DNA of 64,000 nucleotides from Diphasiastrum complanatum. Its lineage: Eukaryota > Streptophyta > Lycopodiopsida > Lycopodiales > Lycopodiaceae. The DNA lies in NCBI GenBank assembly GCA_029204225.1, contig CM055102.1, positions 39,507,014 through 39,571,013 on the forward strand, in the 5' to 3' direction. Shown here in pieces: positions 25,324-39,824 of this stretch. Within the stretch, counting starts at the first letter, position 1, and every line of letters begins with the position of its first letter. The notes below the pieces were generated by a model that was not told where the DNA came from, made no database searches, and saw only the letters and a program-made list of their open reading frames with translations. The translations under genes and the position numbers were made by a program.

Positions 25324-26690
25324 GGACTCTTCTTTATCAAAATTTACCACCCTTGCTCATGCTATAAACAAACATATATGATTTGATGGTCCTAAACTTT
25401 GTTGCCTACCCAACCTTTTTTGATACTTTTCAAAATATATTTTCCCACCATTTTTGGCTGAAAGGGAGCTTCCACGACACTTCCTACGAAACCACTATAT
25501 GTAACCTGTTCTCGAATGAGTTTTTTCTACTACATGGTGAGAAGAAGGTTGGAAGAGATGGCGCCCTCCCTAGCTTGAAGTTATCTACTTTAACTCTGCG
25601 GTATGTGGTTCTGCTCGTTTCATGTATTTGCATCCATCTCTTGTATACTTATGAAGGTTATCAAGTGTTCTAGATGGTAAATGTGAAGGTATGAATTTGT
25701 TGTCCAGCGAGGGTTCATACAACTTTTTTGGCATGACATTCCCTTCAAATAGTAGTCGTTGTCCAGCAATGGAGCAGCGATGAGGCTTACTCAAATATGG
25801 AGAAGCTTGTTGAAGATATATGAGTTGTTGTCCAACGATGTATTTTGAGCAAGATACTCAAAAAGTTGATATATATGGTAAGTTGTCCAGCGATGGACCA
25901 GTGATGAATCAATGGTTCCTTCCACATACTTTATAAAGCATGATAATGATAGTTATGCATCACATATGGTAGGTTGAGAAAAGAGCTTCATAATGACCAG
26001 CGATAAAGCACTTCTTATCTCATGAATGGTTGTATGGATTCAAACTCCTTATCATAAATATGAAAGGATGATAGTTTGGTTTGTTAACTACAGTTTACAA
26101 TATACTTTACTATCCTTCAAAGGACAACATGGATGTGTGGTTGTTCCATAAGTAACTAAAGGTTACATACATACTCCAGAGACGAAGCTATTGTAGTATC
26201 ATGATATTATACTAAAGATACAACTCAGACATTGGCACATTATGATTATGATTAGTATACCTCATGTTGTAACTGGTTTCATTATCATGCTTGTGAATGA
26301 CTGCTATTTCAAAGGAAATACTATTGTGTTTAAGCACTAACAAATAAAACTTGCACTCTTTGTAGCATCGAATATTACTACTATCTTCATTTTCGATTAG
26401 GTTCGGTTTCGAACCATAAAGCTATAACTGTTTGCGTAGGTATGCACATTAGACCATTTGCTTCAGATTTGTATAAGCAATGAGTAGTAGGCTCTCCTTA
26501 ATGTACTTACTATCGGTTTCACAATGGCTGACAATAACGTTATGAACGGTTTAAGTCTAAGAAAGGCAAGAGCACTCGAGGGACTAAACATGGCATCCTC
26601 ACAAGAAACCACTGCTACAATCATCCAGGTATGAGTTTTCCCAAGGTTAATAACAATCCTAAACACAGAATTTAGTTGGTTTCTACTCAG
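25321..26690 (+). repeat. hairpin repeat, copy B (longest single copy)
   Basis: Matches 55648-58090 from CATGGACTCTTC to CCTAAACACAGAATTTAGTT. The stem-loop GTCCA-GCGA-TGGAC lies at 25885-25898, with further diverged GTCCA(A/G)CGA units between 25.70 and 25.99 kb. No shared open frame is long enough to suggest a protein. Near the 3' end is an intron-like CAGGTATGAG context around 26.63 kb. Possibly a non-autonomous element or the untranslated tail of a larger one. Confidence 0.65.
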
Positions 26691-29599
<2,909 letters not shown>

Positions 29600-29600
<1 letters not shown>

Positions 29601-30460
29601 TACCTCCCTAATTATGCGGAACGCATTGCTGATGAAGCAAGATTTTGCAATTCTTATATTCGAAAGATTTTTGCCTTTTTGGAAAAAGGTGCTTTGACTA
29701 CTAATATCTCTGCCCCCACTGAACCCCTTGGCTTTACAAAGGTTGTCTAGTCCAGATTTTGCCCCTTTTCCAGATGAAGTTAACAATGTCATGAATGTTA
29801 TTGATGCATGATTTTGCTAATAAAATACTAGAATACCTAAATTTAGAGAAAGAAGAGTTACCTTTTTTACTATGTACCTTTAAAACACACAAAAATTCTT
29901 TCAGATGAATCATCAATGCACATGATTTTTACTTTTGTAAGGTGGCCACATTTCTTACAAGACCTCTTAGTATTCTATCTTTGCTCCTCATGGAGGGTGC
30001 AAGCCTTAAGGCAAACACATACTGTAGTATCCTAAATGTGGATACCAACCTATTTTGGCAATGCAACTCATCCACTGAATTCTACCTTAATGTGCCAAGC
30101 AAAATCACCTCTACGTGCTCCACCGACATCTCCAAGTGTTATGAAAATATTCCTCTCAATGGCCCAGACGGGTTAAAAGCCGTAATACGTAAGATGATTG
30201 TTCATGCATTCAAATATTGTAAAAATGAAAGTCTTGCTTATAAATGAAAACGTAACCCAGGAGAGTTTAAATGGAAATGGTTAAACAAACCAGCTAAGAA
30301 GTGGACTTGCATTGACAAAACACAACTCTGCCAATGGAATGACGCATTGATTGATAACTGCATTGCGAGACTAGAAAACAAGACTTGGAGGCAAGTTTGT
30401 GGTATTCCCATGGGCTTTTCCTATTCTCCTTGTGAAAGTACTGTACTTAGGACCATAAAT
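29600..30460 (+). pseudogene. Penelope-like reverse transcriptase, copy 1 (N-terminal and palm)
   Basis: Frames read LPFLLCTFKTHKNSFRWII (RT motif 1, K-x-HK...R-x-I), ATFLTRPLS, NVDTNLFWQ, then DISKCYENIPL (motif A, catalytic Asp) and VCGIPMGFSYSPC (motif B). The sequence diverges directly after SPC, before the RYxDD motif. This motif set fits the Penelope-like/telomerase-like RT clade better than LINE or LTR RTs; EN-less forms are known from non-flowering plants. No GIY-YIG endonuclease is visible. The assignment to Penelope-like elements is inference. Confidence 0.55.
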
Positions 30461-31187
30461 GGATCTACAAAAGATCCACGAGAGTGATTGGATGCTTGCT
30501 TAACAATGTATCAAAAAACTATCAAAAAATTGTTCTAGATTGGCAATTTGACAAACAACAAGCATTAACAATCAAAAGCATTGGTCAACATTGAAATCGG
30601 AGCCCACATGTGTGTACTACAAGCTTTACTATGGCCTTCAAGCTGAGAAACAAGTAGAAATTGATTTGGTTGCATTTGGATCACAAAAACTCAATGTACA
30701 TAGTGAACTAGCTTGAGATTGCCAATGAGCTCCAAAAATTTTCTATCTTCTTATTATGGGAGCTTGGAATACATAGCAAATTCGACTTTCTTCTTGAAGT
30801 TAGGTGGATTTCCAACATGTAATAAGGAAGTTAACTCACTTTTCTTGCCCTAAAATGAAACCCTAGCCTAGATCCTAGAGTTATGCTTGGTAGGTAGCTA
30901 GTTGGTCAAATTTTCAACTTAAACTTAGGTGTAGGTCCTATAAAGTAGGGATGACCACCAAATAGACATGACCAACTCTCTTGACTTGACCTAACCTAAA
31001 TTAGGAGTGGGTTGCCACGTGGCATTTTGGCCTTACATGTGTGGAACCCAATTATACACAATATTTACAATGTTCTACATGGCTAGATTTGCCAAATTAG
31101 GCTATTTTTCACGCTCCTACTTGGTGTAATTGGTATTTGTCGTCCTATGAATTGCACTTTATGACTTGCCATACTCGGTATGATGGA
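30461..31187. other. unassigned sequence
   Basis: No conserved frame; stops in all frames. Confidence 0.35.
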
Positions 31188-31667
31188 TTATGCCTTATGT
31201 GATGTTGAGTAGCCAATGATAATATACTTACAACTTACTAGTTCTAGTTTCTTCCTCAAATCAGATGGTATTTGTGCATAGTAGAGACATCCAAACACTC
31301 GTAGATGTTTCAGACTTGGTTTGTAGCCGTAATAGGCTTCAAAGCCTTTTGGAGTCGACTGCCTTCGTGCTGGAATAATTTTGCAGACAACGAGCGAAAG
31401 AAATTGCTTCAACCCAAAATTTCTTGGTTAACTGAAAGTTGAACATCATGGATTTCATTCAGTTACTCTGTTCTGTTGTGGAGGGTAGCTTGCTGTAAAT
31501 TGATGGTGCATGCCGCATGAAGATAGATAGTCCGCCATTTTATCATACATGTACTCTCCCCCTGAAGTACACCTTAGGGTCTTGATTTTTTGACCAGTTT
31601 GAGTCTCAACAAACTGTTTGAATTCTCTAAAATAGTTGAATGCCTCAGACTTGCCCAAACATCTCAC
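31188..31667 (-). pseudogene. copia integrase fragment
   Basis: Minus strand, the same family as 27.9-29.6 kb: KSEAFNYFREFKQFVETQTG, GGEYMYDKMADYLSSCG, then HLRVFGCLYYAQIPSDLRKK. It is a second, independently decayed copy with stops and one frameshift. Its right edge abuts a plus-strand copia integrase. Confidence 0.8.
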
Positions 31668-32480
31668 GTTACCACATGCAAAACCTCCAAGGATTCATTA
31701 GATTTGTTATCAAATCTCTATAGAAAATCTTTCTTTTATGAATCATGTGTCTATGGCAAACACTCTAGAAGCAAGTTTCCCAAATCACATTCCATCAAAA
31801 CAAAGCATGTATTGGATCTTGTACATAGTGATCTTTGTGGTCCAATGCCAACTCCGTCCTTAGGAGATGCAATTTATTTTATCACTTTCGTAGATGATTA
31901 CTCTAGATGGTCTACAGTCATGTTCATTAAGTACAAATTTGAAGCCTTTGAATGCTTCAAGAGATTCAAGGCCATGGCTGAGACACAAACGTCTACAAAA
32001 GTGAAAGCACTCCGAACTGATGGTGGCGGCGAATACATCTCTAATGAGATGTTCGACTACATGGCTAAACATGGCATTAGAAGACAGTTCACCACTTCCT
32101 ATTCACCGCAACAATATGGGATTGCCAAAAGGAAGAATCAAACTCTTCTCAACTCAGCCAGATCCATGCTACATCAAGCACACCTACCTGTGAAGTTCTA
32201 AGCAGAAGCTACTGCCACATCCTGTTACATGCAGAACAGATCCAACACCAAAGCTGTCAACAACAAAACTCCTCATGAAGTTTGGCATGGGCACAAGCCT
32301 AGTGTCAGCCATTTTTGGTTGCATATGTTCTTTTCACATTCCTAAATAGCTTAGGAAGAAGCTAGATCATAGGACAAATAAATGTATTTTCATTGGCTAT
32401 CCTGATGAACATAAAGCTTATAAAGTTTATGATCCATCCACCAATATAGTACTTGTCTCTAGGGATGTAATATTTCAAGA
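31668..32480 (+). pseudogene. copia integrase fragment, opposite orientation
   Basis: Integrase from the zinc-binding C-x2-C end (ESCVYGKHSRSKF) through LVHSDLCGPMPTPSLGDA, VDDYSRWST, TDGGGEYISNEMFDY and RKNQTLLNSARSML, then in shifted frames LRKKLDHRTNKCIFIGYP and VSRDVIFQE. Stops at 32199-32201 and beyond. Head-to-head with the minus-strand fragment on its left. Confidence 0.85.
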
Positions 32481-32614
32481 ACTGTTGAAAGTATTTCTAG
32501 TGAGTGCGGTGGCTAGATCGACTTACGGGTGTAGTATAGGGATGTAGAGATTCGTCCACTTTTTAAGTTTCTACAAGAGCTTCAACAGAAATATGAAGGA
32601 ATGAGAGCACTAAG

Positions 32615-32647
32615 GCATTAGAGGAGTTCTCAATATCAAAAAGACCC
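32615..32647 (+). repeat. left terminal inverted repeat of X2
   Basis: GCATTAGAGGAGTTCT through AAAAAGACCC. Identical over 33 bases to the reverse complement of 39825-39857. Confidence 0.95.
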
Positions 32648-33080
32648 CTTGTAAAGATACTTTTATTTTTTTTCTTTAGTTTCGACCGTCACCAGGCCCA
32701 ATGAAAATGCACAGATTTGAAATCTACGTAACGTAGTTCAAATTAACTAAAAAATAAAAATGCAATATAGAAAACTTTGAAATTTGTGTCCGGGCAGCAT
32801 GGACGTATCCCATTGGTCTTTTTCCTGCCCGACACGTGCTAATATGCCGGACGTCAATATCTCAAGTTAAATTTACTTTACTATGCTGGTTAGTATAATG
32901 AATTTTTCTAACTATACTAGTTACAGTTATAGAAATATAGTATGTACAGTTACATAAAATATGGTATACGCAGTAACTGTGACTATGTTGGCATTCACAT
33001 TAGATTAAATGTGATATGAAAAATTTAAAATCAAGTAACATATCAGAGAAATTTTTGGCGCCCAAGCTTTGAAAATAGCA

Positions 33081-34378
33081 ATGGCGAGGAGACCCAGATC
33101 TACAATTGATTCTGTGATTCTTTACAATGAGAAAGATGAAGCTGATAACTGGAAGCCAACAAAATATACAAAGAACTCATGGATATTGCTGCATCCATCA
33201 TCAAAGGGCAATTTTCAAAAAAAGAAAAGAGCAAAAATGACTTACAAATCTTATTGGAAAGCAAAAATTTTGGAGTTTAAGACTACTCCGGGAGATCAAT
33301 CGATATCAGAAGTCTTAGTAGTATATCAAAACATATGCACTCTACAGCAATCATAGGTGATTTCCTTTATTGATGCTCTTCGGATTATGATTTAAATGCT
33401 TCAACATTGTTTTTTTCTTTCAAATTTATATCCATCATGCATAAGTAAATGGGAGCCCGCACAATCACTTGCAAAAATATTAGACGTGACTCACTCTGAT
33501 GTTGGAAAGCTACAATATAGAGGAAGAAGTCCAAAGGAACTTGCAGATTGTGGTATCTATTTTTATGAATCTTTATATACACCACAAACAGATGGAGGTT
33601 TTGGCAAGCTCGAAGCAATTCCATTGCCTAGTTTTCAAAGTGATGAGTGGCCTACTCTTGACAGCATTGTTTCTGAATCCTTGAGATGCAAGCTACTCAT
33701 TGATATTAAAAATGCTATGAAGATAAGCACAGGCTCGAAAATTGTTCACCTAAATTGGTTTATCTCATTGCATACATTTGTTGATTTTTTCTCAAGTGCT
33801 AGTGTTCGTAGGACACCAACTTTATTTGTTTGCAAGGATTTATTAAATGAGACTTTGTCAGATCTCATGGATCAAGGCTGGGATAGTAAAACAAATAATG
33901 ACATAGAATGCAGGATTAAAAAGTCCTCAATGATCTTTCGTTATCATATCGAAAAACAAATGCTCAGTCTCACATTTAGCTACCAGAGATACAAGAAAAT
34001 TGAAGGTACATGGCTACCACTAGATCAAGCTTTGAACTAAATGGTCACACAAACCGAATGGAGATAAGCATTATCTACAATGAGGAATATTTGACTATGG
34101 TTGAGGTGGAAGAGCACTGGAAGCTTGATTTTATCAGAACAGAGCTCATGCTATTACAAACCAATCTACCAACATATTTCAGATTTATCATCAATGGAAG
34201 ACTTGTAAGTACTTTATGTTTATTGCCATTTCAAAATAGAACAAAATAATAGAAAATGTCATCATTTACAATTGCACATTCACTAATATTTGCCATGCCA
34301 CAGATGCGAAAAAGACAGGAGCTGATAACGTGCTGCAAAGATCTACCTACAACAATCACCATTGTGGGAGAACAATAG
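33081..34378 (+). pseudogene. transposon X2 alpha: unknown protein with ubiquitin-like C-terminus
   Basis: ATG 33081 gives MARRPRSTIDSVIL, followed by a basic region (KKKRAKMTYKSYWKAK). An intron follows around 33.35-33.43 kb whose acceptor is CAA, where X1 has CAG. The long middle exon (ISKWEPAQSLAKIL ... IECRIKKSSMIF) runs to 34039. A last domain, in another frame, reads MEISIIYNEEYLTMVEVEEH ... FRFIINGRL. An intron 34205-34303 (GTAAGT/CAG) leads to the final exon 34304-34378 ending TTITIVGEQ. The last ~75 residues have the strand-helix-strand pattern of ubiquitin-like folds but no terminal GlyGly. No enzyme motif seen. A TAA at 34040 and the frame change show decay. Function unknown. Confidence 0.65.
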
Positions 34379-34497
34379 TTTCGAATAAACTTTAGTAAAA
34401 ATCTGTGTGTACACCCTTTCATTCAATAAATGAAAGCCCAAGTTGGGCATCTATACATGTATTTTTGTTCTATGTTATCTATATTTTTTCTGATCTT

Positions 34498-36225
34498 AAT
34501 TTAGTACAACTACATCATCCTTTGCACCATCATCAATAATGGGAGGCTGAAGCCTTGCCCGAGCCAATATACTCAGGATAATTTCTTGTCTAAATCTGTA
34601 CACCTGGCTTGATGTGTACTTAGGAAGTGTAAACTGCAAAATAGAACATTCACGTATTAGTAATGGCCAATAACATCACCAGAATAGAAAACTAATCATG
34701 ATTCCAAAATAAGAATAAATAGAATTTATTACCTTAGAAATATCAACATCTTGTTGAAGGATGAACCACTCAAAAACAGCTTGGCATTGTACAATGTGTA
34801 TCACCCACAGCTGAATGAACCATTTTGTTGGGGTGACTGCAAAATAATTCAACACACAAGAAATCAATTATGAAACAAAATGAATTAGATTGAAAATATT
34901 TCATTAGAATACTGATTTCAAAATGCCATTAAGAAAGAAGAGTTTACCTCCAAGTTGACAATCTGCCAGTCCACGGAATGGGGAATGTCTGTAGGAATAT
35001 AGTTACCTAGATATGGAATGAATATATCTACATCCTTATGCGTATTTCTCGCCGAATTCATCTTGACACAAGAACATTTAATAATATTATTTACAGATCT
35101 CTTAATAGAGATCAGGTTTAAACTCCAATGGTCACTACAAAATAAGATTGAAAGTACTTTAGCGGCAATTCTGAGAACTATTTAAATTGAAAATGTCAAT
35201 GTTAATGCATAAAATAGGAAGAAGCACTTAATATATCTTACTTGGTATGATAAGGAATGACCAGATACTTTGTTGCTGGTGTGAATCCACTTGTCAGACA
35301 CTGTGACAATGTGTCATTATTCTCCTTGAAAGCCTGGAGCAGAAAGTTACTCAGCACCAACAACTCGTTTGATGAATCTCCTGCAATGTCAAATTGCAAG
35401 AGTGTCAGCCCGGACTCTATCACAGGATCACTGATAGAAGCCCGTCTGTCTTTGAGATCCAGACAATCTAGAACTCTAAAATTAATACTAAAATCAAGTT
35501 CTTCTAGTCTAAAACAAAAAGGAGTACCAATTGTATCTATAGCATCCGATATGTCTTTCTCAAATTTAAGATAATCATCCGAATCTATATATGTATAGAA
35601 ATTGGGAGGCGGAGGAGGAGGAGGTGGAAGTGTAGTATCTACAACAATATTAGGAGTATCCAAAATAGAGGTAGCTATATTTACAACATTATCAACAGCA
35701 GCATTATCTACAATGGATTCTGGGATAGGCTTCACTTTCTTAGGAGCACGCTTGGGGGCTGTCTGCTTCCTAGGACGCCTTGTAGGAAGATGAGTCCTAT
35801 CTACAAGAGTTGGTCTAGGAGCAGCAGGCTGAGATACATGTAACCTACAGTACCTATCCCTCATTCTCATCAGAAGCTGAAAATCCTTGGGCATTATGGT
35901 AACCCTCTTGGTATGGATGGCAAACAAAAAAGAATCCTAAAAAAAAAGACTAATATAATCTTCAGCAGCCTCCTGAAGGCACTAAAGAGCACTCGGTGTG
36001 AATCTAACGTGCTGTCCGAGATCATTTCTTGTTATGTTCCGGATAGCACAGTAGAATGGAGCTCTTGGGATCAACAGAGTTGTTGACCTCTGATACTTGC
36101 GTATCTCAGAGAGCCACCTGCTGCGGTTGCGCATTCTAGGTCTAGCAAGGGGTGTGATGGCAACCCCAGGAGATGAGGATGAGTCAGGAGAGAAGAAGTC
36201 TCTCCTTACCGCTATGTACGGACAA
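34498..36225 (-). pseudogene. transposon X2 beta: histone H3 core fused to ULP1-type protease
   Basis: Exon 1 (about 36225-35242) has a short tail, then an H3 fold in one frame: RWLSEIRKYQRST, LLIPRAPF, CLQEAAEDY, IHTKRVTIMPKD, RMRDRYCRL. Two TAG codons replace conserved Gln and Glu. Next comes a basic linker (RRPRKQTAPKRAPKKVK), an acidic/Pro region with eight prolines, and the protease start ASISDPVIESGLTLLQ. Exon 2 (35134-34948) reads NDHWSLNLISI with the catalytic His. Exon 3 from 34836 reads PQQNGSFSCG with oxyanion Gln and catalytic Cys (34809-34807), then TGA. Exon 4 (34633-34498) reads FTLPKYTSSQVYRFRQEI. The usual Asp is not evident (KMNSARN). H3 folds bind DNA with H4; ULP1 proteases remove SUMO-like modifiers. 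The combination is seen in both X copies. Confidence 0.85.
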
Positions 36226-36279
36226 AATGTACGGTATATCAGACCTATGCGAGCCGAATATCAGAGAGAACGATTAGAT

Positions 36280-36950
36280 TTGAGAAAAGATGCACAAGTG
36301 CGATATGGGGTGACACATAGGAAGATGTATCGGACCTGTGTGCATGGAAGGTAGTAGGAGGAATTTTGATCGTGAAAGGTGCGCACAAATGCGATATGCG
36401 GAGCGAAAAAAAAAAAAGTGAAAAAAATTTATCAAAATTTGTGATTTTATATCGGGGATCGCACGTGCGAAAGAACATCATGTCACACGTGTGGGAGTTG
36501 TACGGACAAATGGAGAGCAACACGTGTCACTCTGTCACACTACACGTGTGGGATTTGTACGATCGAATGCGAGAGCGACACATATTTATAAGCACTCGAA
36601 TGAACACACGACACATGTCTAGGTGTCATTTCACACGTGTGCAGGTGTCATCTCACACGTGCCTGCGCCTGTTGTCGAATTGAAAGTAGACATGTGTCAT
36701 AAGGCCGTTGACCACACATGCAAAAATTTAGTATAAATGGCACGAAAACCGAATAATTTTTTACCTTTTGCGTTCTCGAAATTCACGACATATCGCTTTT
36801 GTGCGCGTTCATTTTTGTCCGTTTGCTTGTAAGTATACCTACTCGCGCACAAGTGCAATATTCTGTATCTGTCTGCCATACATATCCATCTTCTGCGCCA
36901 TTTTGATTGTTAGTTTTGGTTCAGTTCTCCCGTGCACACAAGTGCGATAT
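36280..36950. promoter_or_regulatory. divergent beta/gamma promoter with CACGTG array
   Basis: CACGTG at 36462, 36486, 36521, 36543, 36634 and 36656, spaced 22-91 bp. A second motif, GYGCRCAAGWGCGATAT, occurs at 36291, 36381, 36790 (inverted), 36845 and 36932. X1 has six CACGTG and related copies of the second motif in the corresponding interval, although the surrounding sequence differs. Confidence 0.65.
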
Positions 36951-36963
36951 TCACGCTACTGCC

Positions 36964-38445
36964 ATGGCCTCTTCCTCATCATCCTCACAAGAATCAGGCT
37001 TGAGTTCATTTCTGAGTGAATTTGGGATTACTGAAAATCTGGACTAGTTCCACAGTCTATTCAGGCCATATCTGCATGTTTTCAGGACTGCACAACCAAA
37101 TTCTGACGTATTTTATGAACATTATGTCAGATTCAGAGATATATTTAGCAAGCCTATTTTCTCCATAGGTCAACTCCAGTACATGCATTATACTGATCTT
37201 GTTCATTTCTTCCCAGCTTTTAGACATAGACTGGATAGAATGTTCACCAAATTGTTTGATCTTTCCAAAAGTAGTTCTATGTGTCCGTATTGCAATAAGA
37301 AATGTCGATTGGTTGAATATCATAGTGGTTTCGTATTTTTTCTTTTGATTCAGATCCCAGATGATGATGAGTTTCTTGTTGCTGACCCTTCTTTTGCACC
37401 CTCCTCTGTTCAGTTAACCATTAAGGATATCAGTCACTTTCTTATCGACACTCCTGATAAAGAAAGTGACTTCATTGATTTAAATATTGATGTTCTCCGA
37501 GATTCTTTCATTGGCCAAAATACATCTGATGATGAATCCAAATCTATGGAGGATTCGAAATGTCTTTTCAATTTGTCTGTATATTATATTAATGATGATG
37601 TATATTTTACTACTGCTGATTTATGTAAATTTTTTGACTATCGTGAGGACGAGGTTCTATGTTTATTATCCGGCACAATTTCCGAATTCTCTGACTTTGT
37701 AGATTTTAAGACAGATGACCTTGTTGCTGGTATTGATTTTGATGATGAGGAGGGTCTTATGACCGGTGAAGAATGCCTGAATAAGACTTTATCAAATATA
37801 GCTGAGGATGGGCGAGGCAGACCATCCGATGAAGAATGCACGGCATTTCAATCCCAGATGGGCTTCTCTCGTCCATCATTAATGCATTTCACTGATTATT
37901 CCACTTCAGTATGTGGTCATTATATTGATCATCTTGATCTGGTTGTTGTTGATGATGAAGAATGTGTAAGTGTTTAATCTTCCTTGCATTTGAATATTTT
38001 CAATCACTGAATGTGTTTTTGCTAACATATTTCCTATTGTAGGATGCTCTCATAATAGGTGATTTTGCTGCGAGACGAAGTGGTTTTAGACAACACGCAT
38101 TCTCGTTCCAGAGGGACAGTGGACTGGGCCACTATCTTCGGCATTTATTGAAGAGTGAGATCTGTATTGCTCATTCCAAGCTGAGCCCAGTCGGGGAGAG
38201 TCTTATAATGGCAGTTAAAGCTTTATCATTTTATTTAGGAGGACATAAATTTGTTAAGACAAATAAGATCATTTTTGTCAAAATATGTTTTGAACATTTT
38301 AGGCGTTACTGATGGGAATGTTCCTTTAAGGAGCTCTCATTATTCATTGTATTCCACTTATATTGAGCTTAGTGGAAATAAGGATAATGCACATCTATTA
38401 GATGCATACGGTAGCAGAGAATTTTTTCATGACATACTATCATAG
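36964..38445 (+). pseudogene. transposon X2 gamma: unknown CxxC protein
   Basis: ATG 36964 begins MASSSSSSQESGLSSF. An early TAG (about 37045) interrupts, and the frame continues with FRPYLHVFRTA. A CPYCNKKC motif lies near 37290. A long acidic middle (DDEE, DDESKSMED) follows, with YREDEVLCLL and DFDDEEGLMTG. An intron at 37966-38042 (GTAAGT/TAG) joins in frame to DALIIGDFAARRSGF. A frameshift near 38.28 kb leads to the conserved C-terminus RSSHYSLYSTYIELSGNKD. About 450 residues if repaired. The CxxCxxxC motif suggests one zinc site. I do not recognise the family; a role as a second transposition protein is conceivable from its fixed place in the element. Confidence 0.65.
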
Positions 38446-38607
38446 AATCTGATACAAGATCTGATGATGAATAGTTGACACTTTGTATAATACAATCAAT
38501 ACATCTACATTGGGTATTGCTCCTCTCTTGTTCAATGTATTTGCAAATCAATTTTGAACATGTCATGATGATCTTCTACTTAGCAATGATGATCTTCTAC
38601 TCAACAA

Positions 38608-39770
38608 TCATCTCATTTTCTCTTCCTGTATGAACTTGCATGCTTTTCTAAACTTGTTGTATTGTGTGGACTTTGTTATATGTCGAATCTGAACTCTGCA
38701 GTAAAACCACTGAAACAATTGACAAATATAATTTCGTTTTTCATTGGTTCCTCCATGTTGTGTATTTCGATGAAATGTTGCTCGTGCTTGCCAGTGTGAC
38801 TTCTCCATCCCTTGTGATGACCATACACTCAAGCTTCCATATGTATTTGCAAAAAATGATGTATGATCTCTTAGTATGTGCTGCATATGTCAAAATCATA
38901 ATGTTAGTCTTATGTTTAGATCTAAATATATATGAAAATTTGAAAGCATTTTGAAAATTTTATACTAACCATGTAATGAGTGATGTGATATTCTCCCCAT
39001 GCTTTTGATATTGCATTAACAAACTCGACACAAGTCCTTTGGAAAGCTTTCTTATCAATATCAGAGTATTTTTCTTTTCTTAAAATAGCAATCATACTAT
39101 CAAGCTTTTTTCATACATCAACTTTCAGTACTCTGGTTGTGCCGTCTTTCTCGAAGTCCTGAGTGGCAGCAATAATATCTGTCCAGACTGAGTGTTGAAT
39201 ATTAGAAGCCTTGCCAGTATGATTTGATAGAAAACGACGTGCTTTTGCTCCTCCTATGTTTGGCTTAGTTGGCATGTTCCCATTCTTTCCTAAAAGTTTT
39301 TCATCTTTTTGAATTTTGACATGTCCTTTATGGAGTCCTGCTTTTGATAAAACATCTTTTAATCGAGAGATAGCTTCCTTTGCTAATGATGTTGGCTTAG
39401 TATTCCAAGCAAAAACTATATGAAGATGAATGATCTTTTCTATTAATCTAACTTCTGCATGAAGAGTGCAAACATGCACATTTTTTAAGGGGATAGGCAG
39501 CACAGGCTTCCAGTTTGGATCTGCATATTCTCTAGTAATTCATGTGCTCCTAGTTACATCTTTTGCCATTTTCATGCAGTACAAACAAGGGTGTTTTGAT
39601 GTAGCACCGTGAGAGACATTATACATACATTTCAATGTTTTCAAATCACCTGCTAAGTGTCATTCAACATTGAAGTCTCCAACTCCTAGAACATTGAGAA
39701 ATCCTCCATCCATATGGTCCTTGATGATCCTAGGATAAGATGTCCTTGAGAATATCCAAGCAAATAAACA
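38608..39770 (-). pseudogene. transposon X2 delta: putative DDE-type transposase
   Basis: Starting about 39770 (minus): GFLNVLGVGDFNVE, then LAGDLKTLKCMYNVSHG, HPCLYCMKMAKD (CxxC insertion), LPIPLKNVHVCTLHAEVRL, KARRFLSNHTGK and HYM. An intron at 38881-38969 (GTTAGT/CAG) leads to HILRDHTSFFANTYGSLSVW and SSQGMEKSHWQAR, ending EEKMR. GD near the front, an inserted CxxC with a His-Ala-Glu helix, and a late Q-G-x-E are compatible with an RNase H-fold transposase. Similar layouts occur in uncharacterised invertebrate transposon proteins, from memory. The first catalytic Asp region is deleted at the right end of X2. A stop lies at the codon before ITREYADPNWKP. Confidence 0.6.
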
Positions 39771-39824
39771 ATATTATTTTATTTATTTTAATATTTTTGT
39801 ATATCTTACATGGCATTCCTTAAA

